Origin: Paracoccus beibuensis
Lineage (GTDB): Bacteria; Pseudomonadota; Alphaproteobacteria; Rhodobacterales; Rhodobacteraceae
Assembly (NCBI RefSeq): GCF_026162625.1
Contig: NZ_JAOTBD010000001.1
Span: 1 to 64,000 of the forward strand
Length of the DNA: 64,000 nt
Direction of reading: 5' to 3'
Shown here: positions 57,762 to 64,000 of the stretch, in pieces
Position numbering within the stretch: position 1 is the stretch's first letter
How the letters are laid out: every line of letters starts with the position of its first letter
Notes under the pieces: model-generated
What the model saw: the letters and a program-made list of their open reading frames with translations, nothing else
What the model was told of the DNA's origin: nothing
Databases searched by the model: none
Position numbers and translations under genes: made by a program

Positions 57762-58876
57762 GCCGCCACCCTCGGCCCGCGCGGGCGGCCCGCGAACCAC
57801 AAAAGCCCCGCCGAAAGCGCCGTGCCCACCAGCGCCGGCAGATAGAGCAGCGGCCACAGCGCCGGGTTCCGGCCGACCTGGTTCGCCGCCGCGTTCGACA
57901 GGAACTGCACCAGGATCAGGCCGAGGATCGCCCAGCCCACCTGACGCCAGACGCCGAAGCGGGAAAAGCTGCCGATCATCAGCGTGGCAAAGCCGATCAT
58001 TGCGGCGACCGGCGACAGCAGGGGCTGGGCAATGCGCTCGTGCGCCTCTCGGTGGGCGTCGGCGGGGGTGGCGCCGGTGGCGTCCAGAAGCTGCGGGTCT
58101 GGGTCCAGAAGCCGCAGGGTGCCATAGTCGCGCAGGTCGCGCCCGCGGTTGCCGCGCCCGCCGAACATCGCGCCGATGTCATAGCCGAATTCTTCGAACC
58201 GGGTCACGGACAGGCGGGGACCGTCGGTGCCGGCGTGCAGGTTCTGGGCCATGCCTTCCAGCAGGACCAGCACCGGCCCCGTATCGGTTCGCACCACCAG
58301 CGCCTCTTGCGCGGTATAGGTGACGCGGTCCCGGGGATCACGCGCGTCCTCGATGAAGAGGTCCAGCAGCCGTCCGTCGGCGGCCACGTCGCGGATGAAC
58401 AGCGTCACGTCGTCCGTCGGATACTGGAACGACCCCGGACGCAGGAACTGCGCGGTCACGTTCTCGGCAATCTCGGCGCTGCGGTCGGCCAGCCGCGCCC
58501 GCGCCATCGGCACCAGACCGTGAACCAGCACCGCGACCATCAGTCCGACAAAGAGGCCGAAGACCAGCACCGGCCGGGCCAGCCGCCAGGGCGACAAGCC
58601 AGCGGACTGCATGGCCACCAGCTCGGATTCGCCCGACAGCCGGTTCGTTCCATAGGCGGTCGCCGCGAAGGCCGCCACCGGCAGCACGACCGAGATGACC
58701 AGGGGCAGCGTCAGCGCCGTGAATTCCAGCACCACCAGCGCCGTCTGGCCGTCGTTCAGCAGGTCGTCGAACAGGCTGACGGCGCGGTTGATCCAGTAGA
58801 CCGACACCAGCACCAGCGCGAAGAATCCGAACAGCATCAGCAGCTGGCCAAGGATATAGCGGTCGATCCGGGGCAT
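57758..58876 (-). CDS. lptF: LPS export ABC transporter permease LptF
   Basis: A 372-residue YjgP/YjgQ-family permease, first gene of the operon. It begins MPRIDRYILGQLLMLFGFFA. The coupling helix region is NRLSGESELVAMQSAGLSPW near residue 75, and the periplasmic domain contains FQYPTDDVTLFIRDVAADGR. It transports LPS out of the inner membrane with LptG and LptB. lptB is not in this window. Confidence 0.94.
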   Translation of the reverse strand: MPRIDRYILGQLLMLFGFFALVLVSVYWINRAVSLFDDLLNDGQTALVVLEFTALTLPLVISVVLPVAAFAATAYGTNRLSGESELVAMQSAGLSPWRLARPVLVFGLFVGLMVAVLVHGLVPMARARLADRSAEIAENVTAQFLRPGSFQYPTDDVTLFIRDVAADGRLLDLFIEDARDPRDRVTYTAQEALVVRTDTGPVLVLLEGMAQNLHAGTDGPRLSVTRFEEFGYDIGAMFGGRGNRGRDLRDYGTLRLLDPDPQLLDATGATPADAHREAHERIAQPLLSPVAAMIGFATLMIGSFSRFGVWRQVGWAILGLILVQFLSNAAANQVGRNPALWPLLYLPALVGTALSAGLLWFAGRPRGPRVAA

Positions 58877-58892
58877 GGGCGGCCTTCTTCGC

Positions 58893-58906
58893 GCGAAACG
58901 TTTCGC
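58893..58906. promoter_or_regulatory. Perfect palindrome between lptF and pepA, LacI-operator-like
   Basis: GCGAAACGTTTCGC is a perfect 14-bp palindrome with a central CG, the typical shape of LacI/GalR-family operators. It lies 17 bases upstream of lptF and 84 bases upstream of divergent pepA. Which regulator uses it, if any, is unknown. Confidence 0.35.
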
Positions 58907-58989
58907 CTTGCTTAGCCGCAAGGGCGGCTCTGGAAAAGGGCCGGACGGGGGGCTAGGGTCGGCCGAACCAGACGAGAGGACCGCTCCAG

Positions 58990-60462
58990 ATGACCCAGCC
59001 TGTCGAAATCAGTTTCACCGAAGCCGCGCCCGAAAAGCTGGCCGACCATCAGGGGCGCGTCGCGCTGGTTCTGGCAGCGGGGGGAAAGCTGCCCGGCAAG
59101 CTGCCGCGCGGCCTGCGCGAGGCGGCGACGCGGGCGCTCGACTCAAAGGCGGGGCAGGCGCTGAAGCCGGGCCAGACGCTGGAGCTGGCCTTCCCCGCCG
59201 GCATGGCCGCCGACGCGCTGATGCTGGTCATGCTGCCCAATAGCGCCACCCAGGCCGAGGCGCGCCGCGCCGGTGCCGCCATCGGCGCCAAGCTGGGCGA
59301 CGGGCACACGCTGGTCCTGGCCGGCGGGCATAAGCTCGCGGGCGAGGTGGCCTTGGGGCTGGCGCTGCGCGGCTATGACTTCGATGCCTACAAAACGAAA
59401 CCCGAGGGCGAGAAACCCGCCGGCCGTCCCCGCGTGACCTTCATGGTCAAGGACCCCGAGGCGCTGGCCCGCAGCGCCGGCGACTCGGCTGCCCTCGCCG
59501 AAGGCGTGTTCTTCACCCGCGACCTGGTGAACGAACCCGCCAACGTCCTGACCACCACCGATTTCGCCGACCGCCTGAAGGCGATGGAGGAGATCGGGCT
59601 TGAGGTCGAGGTTCTGGAAGAGGACCAGCTGCGGGAATTGGGCATGCGCGCGCTGCTGGCCGTGGGGCAGGGCAGCGAAAGCCCCTCGAAGGTCGTCGTC
59701 ATGCGCTGGAACGGCGGCGGTGACGAGGCGCCCCTGGCGCTGGTCGGCAAGGGCGTCGTCTTCGACACCGGCGGGATCTCCATCAAGCCCGGTGCGGGCA
59801 TGGAGGAGATGACGATGGACATGGGTGGCGCCGGTGTCGTCGCGGGCACGATGCGCACGCTGGCGCTGCGCCGTGCCAAGGCCAACGTCGTGGGCCTCGT
59901 GGGCCTAGTCGAGAACATGCCGGACGGCGGCGCCTATCGCCCCGGCGACGTCCTGAAGTCGATGAAGGGCGACACGATCGAGGTCGTGAACACGGACGCC
60001 GAGGGGCGGCTCGTGCTGGCGGACGTGCTCTGGTACGCGCAGGACCGTTTCCAGCCCAAGGCGGTCATCAACCTGGCCACGCTGACCGGGGCCGTGATCG
60101 TCGCCCTCGGCCATGAACATGCCGGCGTCTTCTCGAACGACGATGCGCTGGCCGACGAGATCCTGTCGGCCGCCCGCGCCGAGGGCGAGGGCGCGTGGCG
60201 CCTGCCGCTGGCCCCGGCCTATGATACGCTGATCAAGTCGCGGCTGGCGGACATGAAGAACTCGGGCGGGCGCGCGGCGGGGTCGATCACGGCAGCGCAG
60301 TTCCTGCAGCGCTTCATCAAGGACGGCCAGCCCTGGGCGCATATCGACATCGCGGGCGTGACGCTGCCGCCGCAGGCCACTGATCTTGCGCCGAAGGGGG
60401 CGACGGGCTGGGGCGTCATGACGCTCGACCGCCTGGTGCGCGACGAGTACGAGGGCCGGTGA
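58990..60462 (+). CDS. pepA: Leucyl aminopeptidase (M17)
   Basis: A 490-residue cytosolic aminopeptidase with two metal ions. Catalytic and metal motifs are LVGKGVVFDTGGISIKPGAG (Lys and Asp, about 253-272), MTMDMGGAGVVAG, and the signature NTDAEGRLVLADVL near residue 335. The N-terminal macro-like domain is variable. It is divergent from lptF and followed 139 bases later by holC, the usual pepA-holC order. Confidence 0.95.
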   Translation: MTQPVEISFTEAAPEKLADHQGRVALVLAAGGKLPGKLPRGLREAATRALDSKAGQALKPGQTLELAFPAGMAADALMLVMLPNSATQAEARRAGAAIGAKLGDGHTLVLAGGHKLAGEVALGLALRGYDFDAYKTKPEGEKPAGRPRVTFMVKDPEALARSAGDSAALAEGVFFTRDLVNEPANVLTTTDFADRLKAMEEIGLEVEVLEEDQLRELGMRALLAVGQGSESPSKVVVMRWNGGGDEAPLALVGKGVVFDTGGISIKPGAGMEEMTMDMGGAGVVAGTMRTLALRRAKANVVGLVGLVENMPDGGAYRPGDVLKSMKGDTIEVVNTDAEGRLVLADVLWYAQDRFQPKAVINLATLTGAVIVALGHEHAGVFSNDDALADEILSAARAEGEGAWRLPLAPAYDTLIKSRLADMKNSGGRAAGSITAAQFLQRFIKDGQPWAHIDIAGVTLPPQATDLAPKGATGWGVMTLDRLVRDEYEGR

Positions 60463-60601
60463 CCGCTCTGCCGGCCGCGATGCCCGCGGGACTTCGGCAC
60501 CCCCGTGCGGCGCGCCGCCGCGCCACGCCGGCGGGCGTCCTGCGGCCCTGCGCCGCTGGGGAGTGCGACATGAAAGCCGCCGTCGCGGCTGGAACCGGCT
60601 G

Positions 60602-61051
60602 ATGGGCAAGGCGCTGTTCTATCACCTCACCCGTTCGCCGGCCGAGGTCTTGCTGCCGGTCCTCCTGACCAAGGCGCTGGCGGCAGGGTGGCGGGTCGAG
60701 CTGCGCGGGCCGGACGCCGGGCGGCTGGACCGCCTGGACCAGCAGCTCTGGCAAGCCGAGGGGTTCCTGCCGCACGGCCGGGCCGGCGGGCCGCACGATG
60801 CGCGCCAGCCGGTGCTTCTGACGGTGCCGGGGCAATTGGCTCAGAACGCGCCGTCCTGCCTCATGGCGATCGACGGCGTGGAGGTCGCCCCGCCCGAGAC
60901 GACCGCGCTGAACCGCACCTGCATCATCTTCGACGGCGGCGATAGCGCCGCCGTCGACCGCGCCCGCGACCAATGGCGCGCCCTGACCGCCGCGGCTGTC
61001 GAGGCCGAGTACTGGTCCGAGGAATCGGGCCGCTGGGAACGCAAGCGCTGA
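60602..61051 (+). CDS. holC: DNA polymerase III subunit chi
   Basis: A 149-residue chi subunit. It starts KALFYHLTRSPAEVLLPVLL and contains LDRLDQQLWQAEGFLPHG, both typical; the end WSEESGRWERKR is conserved. Chi links the clamp loader to single-strand binding protein. A GGCGG/CCGCC hairpin lies just after the stop. Confidence 0.9.
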   Translation: MGKALFYHLTRSPAEVLLPVLLTKALAAGWRVELRGPDAGRLDRLDQQLWQAEGFLPHGRAGGPHDARQPVLLTVPGQLAQNAPSCLMAIDGVEVAPPETTALNRTCIIFDGGDSAAVDRARDQWRALTAAAVEAEYWSEESGRWERKR

Positions 61052-61424
61052 ATCCGGCGGCCTGAGACCGCCAACGCCAGCTGTCGCGGGCGCAAGGGGT
61101 CTCGGTTCACGACGGCGCGGCGCAAATCAGCAGATTTGCCGCACAGCTTGCTATGCGTGATGCCGTGGACGCCTTCTCCATGACCCTAATCGACACGTTC
61201 TCGCGACAGTCGGCTCGGCGCGGTGGCCACATGAATGACCATCTGCATATGATCCCGCATCGACGTCCAGATGGGACACGGAGAGTCGAGATCCAGACAT
61301 CACTCGAGCAGATCCGAGTGCCGTGGCTGATCCGGAACCCTTGGCATCCGCTTGCCATACTGCATCAGGACCAGCAGCTTCAGCGCGAGTCGCTTGGCGC
61401 TCGCTTCGTTAAGTACCCCTTTGA
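61052..61424. other. 373-bp gap without a recognisable gene
   Basis: Open frames exist on both strands but none resembles a known family or has a convincing ribosome site. The part nearest 61424 directly follows the IS110 stop and may be element 3' flank. I see nothing else. Confidence 0.5.
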
Positions 61425-62354
61425 TCAAGCCGTTTTTGGTGTCCAATTGCAGTCTTGCTGGACGAGTGCGTTTGCCAGCTCGATCAGTTTTCGCATGAGG
61501 GCGGTAAGGGCGGCCTTTGCGGGTTTTCCTGCCTTGATCATGGTCTGGTATCTTTGACGGAGATCCGGGTTATGGCGGGCGGCGACAAGCGCGGGCATCT
61601 AGAGCGCGTCGCGTAGGAACTTGCGCCCGCCTTGGATGAATGCCTTGCCGCGTCACTGGCCAGGTTGCCGTGCCAATGGTGCCAAGCCAGCAAGGCTGGC
61701 GATCTGCTTTCGGTTCATGGTGCCGATCTCGGGACACTCGACAAGCATGGCTATAGCGGTGATCCGTCCCAACACCGGGATCGAGAAGAGAACCGCGAAG
61801 GCGCGGGCGCGTTTCGGGCACCGGAGCAAGAGGTCCAGCAGCGCCTCTTCCATCTCGAGGAATTGGCGCTTTACTTGCTCAAGGCGCGCCTTGGATTGAC
61901 GCTTCAAGAGGGTGGGGTCTGTGTTTTGGACCGGTTGAGCAGGCGTGTCCGCTCCTTGATCAGCGCCATGCGGGCGACCTGCAACTCCTTGAGATCAGAC
62001 TGTTCTTTGTCTTCTGGAGCGTCCGGCACAAGTTCCAGTGCCGCGCCCATCATGGCCAGTATCCGCGCATCAACGGCGTCGGTCTTGGCTCGTGTTCCGC
62101 GGGCTTGGGCAAAGCGGCGGTTGCAACGAGTTTACCTTCACCAGAGGCAAGATTTCGGCAAAATGACGTTCAAGCGCAGCGTGATTTGCACCAGTCGCCG
62201 CAAAAACAACAAGCTCTGGCATCTGCTTGCCGATCCAACGGCGCAGCGCGCGCAGGCCGCCCGCAGAATTGGGAAACTGCGCCGCCTTATCGGTGCTCAG
62301 GCGGCAAGCATCGAGCGTGGCTTTCGAGATGTCTATTCCGATGGTATCCTTCAT
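61425..62354 (-). pseudogene. IS110-family transposase pseudogene
   Basis: The minus strand starts with MKDTIGIDISKATLDACRLS (RuvC-like Asp motif of IS110 DEDD transposases) and LVKVNSLQ. After a frame break it continues with MALIKERTRLLNRSK near 61920-61970. Then come FSIPVLGRITAIAMLVECPE and IASLAGLAPLARQPGQ, the C-terminal transposase_20 motifs. In-frame TGA (expected Trp, before RGKAFIQGGRKFLRDAL) and TAG (expected Tyr, before MPALVAARHNPDL) codons follow. It ends RYQTMIKAGKPAKAALTALM. At least one frameshift and two nonsense changes inactivate it. Confidence 0.85.
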
Positions 62355-62867
62355 CGTCTTCGCGTGTCTTATGCTTGCCGTAGAGGGCTTAGCGCCGCTC
62401 TGTATCCTTCCAGGCCCCAGGCGAAGACGATGGCTGATCAGACTTTAAAACGGTCCCTCACGACCAGGCGTTTGACGATCCAGCCACCGCCAATGCACGC
62501 ATGCATGGCGTGGCGTGCAGTGGCTCTTCTTCGCGTAAGAGCCGGGATCGGCATAAGACAAGCCTTGAGCGTCCGGACCAAGATGTTTCGCCGAAATCTC
62601 GCGACTCCGCGCCTGCACAACGCCGCCAAAAGGTTCTTGCGACATCTGCGCGTTCCGGCTCGGGGGGGGGGGGACGGTCATCGTTGATCCTGATGCCTGC
62701 AAGCGTTGCGGTTCGACCCTGCGCAAGACATGCGGAGGGGCGGTGCGGTAAAGAACGGGTGCAGTGCCCGGCGGCGAAAGCTGTTGCTGCCGATGCGCCT
62801 GGCACGCTGCGCGGGCCGTGCGAGTGCACGCCATTCGGCAGGGCCGGGCGCGACTGTCGCGGGCCGA
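62355..62867. other. 513-bp degenerate region between IS110 remnant and urtE
   Basis: No supported gene. The part next to 62355 is probably IS110 5' flank. A plus-strand fragment near 62676-62750 (VIVDPDACKRCGSTLRKTCG) has a CxxC but cannot be assigned. A run of twelve G occupies 62662-62673. The stretch looks like layered mobile-element debris. Confidence 0.45.
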
Positions 62868-63575
62868 TCATGCGGCGGCGTGTCCGGCCAAGCGGGCGTG
62901 CAGATCCTCGCGCCGCAGCGAAGTCTTCGGGCCCTGAACGACCGCACGGCCACGCTCCATCACCAGGAAATCGTCGCCGAGGCTCCAGGCGAAGTCGAAG
63001 AACTGCTCGACCAGAACGATCGCCATGTCACCGCGGTCGCGAAGCGCGGCGATGACGCGGCCGATCTGGGCGATGATGTTGGGCTGGATGCCCTCGGTCG
63101 GCTCGTCCAGCAGCAGGATGCGGGGTTTGGTGATCAGCGCGCGGGCGATGGCCAGCTGCTGCTGCTGGCCACCGGACAGGTCGCCGCCGCGCCGGTGGAA
63201 CATGTCGGCCAGGATCGGGAAGCTGTCGAAGATCTCGTCGGCGATGCGGCGGTCGGCGCGGGGCAGGCAGGCGAGCCCGGTCTCCATGTTCTCTCGCACC
63301 GTCAGCATCGGAAAGATCGCCCGCCCTTGCGGGACATAGCCCACACCAAGCCGAGCCATCTTTTGGGCGGTCAGACGGCCAAGCGGCTTGCCGTCCAGCG
63401 TCATCTCTCGGCCAGACCGGGGATGCCGGCCTGCCAGCAGGTTCATCAGCGAGGTCTTGCCGACCCCATTGTTGCCCATCACGCAGGTGACGGCGCCGGG
63501 GCGGGCATTGATGTCGATGCCGTGCAGGATCTGGCTGCCGCCGTAATGCAGGGTCAGGTTCGTCGCGTTCAACAT
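62868..63575 (-). CDS. urtE: Urea ABC transporter ATP-binding subunit UrtE
   Basis: A 235-residue LivF-type ATPase. Walker A is MGNNGVGKTSLMNLLAG (about 33-49), the ABC signature LSGGQQQQLAIARAL, and Walker B ILLLDEPTEGIQPNIIAQIG. The EGIQP and VEQFFDFA features point to UrtE of urea import rather than LivF for amino acids. Its start is one base beyond the stop of UrtD. Downstream, where urease genes often lie, there is only IS debris. Confidence 0.88.
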   Translation of the reverse strand: MLNATNLTLHYGGSQILHGIDINARPGAVTCVMGNNGVGKTSLMNLLAGRHPRSGREMTLDGKPLGRLTAQKMARLGVGYVPQGRAIFPMLTVRENMETGLACLPRADRRIADEIFDSFPILADMFHRRGGDLSGGQQQQLAIARALITKPRILLLDEPTEGIQPNIIAQIGRVIAALRDRGDMAIVLVEQFFDFAWSLGDDFLVMERGRAVVQGPKTSLRREDLHARLAGHAAA

Positions 63576-63576
63576 C

Positions 63577-64000
63577 CTATCGCCCCAAATAGACGTCGAT
63601 GACGTCGGGATTGCGGGTCACGTGATCCAAGCTGCCCTCGGCCAGGACCGACCCCTGGTGCAGCACGGTCACCTTGCAGTTCAGGCGGCGCACGAAGTCC
63701 ATGTCGTGTTCCACGACCACCACCGCCCGCGTTTCCGCCAGCTTGCAAAGCAGCGTCGTCGTCTGTTCCCGTTCCGCCAGGGTCATTCCGGCGGCAGGTT
63801 CGTCGACCAGCAGCAGGCGGGGGGCCGAGGCCAGCAGCATGCCGATCTCCAGCCACTGCTTCTGGCCGTGGCTCAGCTCGCCTGCGCGGCGGGTCAGCTG
63901 TGACGACAGGCCGACCTCTTCGGCCAGCGCCTCGACGCGGACCTGCGAGGCGCGGGACGGCCGCCAGCGCAGGACCGCGAACGGTCCGCGAGGGGCCTTC
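63577..64000 (-). CDS. urtD: Urea ABC transporter ATP-binding subunit UrtD (C-terminal part)
   Basis: The last 140 codons of a LivG/UrtD-type ATPase; the 5' part lies beyond the window edge. The signature is GELSHGQKQWLEIGMLLASA (LSHGQ is characteristic of UrtD), with Walker B LLLVDEPAAGMTLAERE and the switch His in VVVVEHDMDFVRRL. It ends VIDVYLGR. It forms the ATPase pair with UrtE of the urea importer. Confidence 0.88.
   Translation of the reverse strand, partial: KAPRGPFAVLRWRPSRASQVRVEALAEEVGLSSQLTRRAGELSHGQKQWLEIGMLLASAPRLLLVDEPAAGMTLAEREQTTTLLCKLAETRAVVVVEHDMDFVRRLNCKVTVLHQGSVLAEGSLDHVTRNPDVIDVYLGR

Noticed and set aside
62676..62760. Possible IS66-type zinc-finger fragment (DPDACKRCG)
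   Set aside because: Only one CxxC and no continuation of IS66 motifs in any frame.

Overview
The window is chromosomal DNA of a GC-rich alphaproteobacterium, most likely a Paracoccus-like member of the Rhodobacteraceae. Three things support this: heavy G/C use at third codon positions, the conserved blocks uvrC-(122 aa)-pgsA-moaD-moaE, lptF-lptG-lptD-surA-pdxA-rsmA and prfA-prmC-DUF4167, and the family make-up (plant-type GshA, metal-ligand-less PyrC beside PyrB, UrtD/UrtE). No replication, conjugation, phage structural or CRISPR genes are visible.

Layout. 1-2.9 kb is a decayed accessory patch: an IS3-type remnant, a frameshifted TniQ-like remnant, a frameshifted tyrosine-recombinase remnant and a longer TniQ-like ORF without its N-terminus. 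It abuts the 3' end of a tRNA-Arg(CCT) gene, a classical integration site. 3.1-6 kb holds a LacI-type regulator, a S49 peptidase, a 38-aa membrane peptide and a CaCA antiporter. 6.3-12.5 kb holds uvrC, pgsA, molybdopterin-synthase genes, gshA and small membrane proteins. 12.5-15.3 kb is a leftward pyrB-pyrC'-plsY operon. 15.5-18.3 kb holds a MATE pump, a stand-alone RAM-domain protein and a HisC-like aminotransferase. 18.2-24.7 kb holds a frameshifted DUF1992 gene, valS, a divergent Lrp/ornithine-decarboxylase-like pair and a broken glycosyltransferase. 24.7-36.7 kb holds metF/metR, an inositol monophosphatase, a transporter, a lytic transglycosylase, dapA, a UbiH-family hydroxylase, a HAD phosphatase, GntR/glycosylase/esterase and an HNH protein. 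36.8-42.3 kb holds a guanidine-II riboswitch plus gdx exporter, ilvD, two overlapping Lrp genes and ilvC. 42.3-51.1 kb holds yghU, a radical SAM protein, a homocysteine methyltransferase, rpsF-rpsR-rplI, an agmatinase, prfA-prmC and a DUF4167 gene. 51.1-61 kb is the LPS-export/OMP-maturation operon, then pepA and holC. 61-62.9 kb is IS110 debris, followed by urtE and the end of urtD.

How genes work together. LptF, LptG, LptD and SurA form one envelope-biogenesis operon. IlvD and IlvC serve branched-chain amino-acid synthesis next to two likely Lrp regulators. MetF and MetR form a divergent methionine unit. The agmatinase and the decarboxylase both lead to putrescine. The clearest regulatory RNA is the two-hairpin ACGA motif directly before the guanidinium exporter. 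The most decayed loci are the left patch, the GT8-like pseudogene, DUF1992 and the IS110 copy. I see no convincing unknown multi-gene system. The best leads are the double TniQ-like remnant at the tRNA and the riboswitch.
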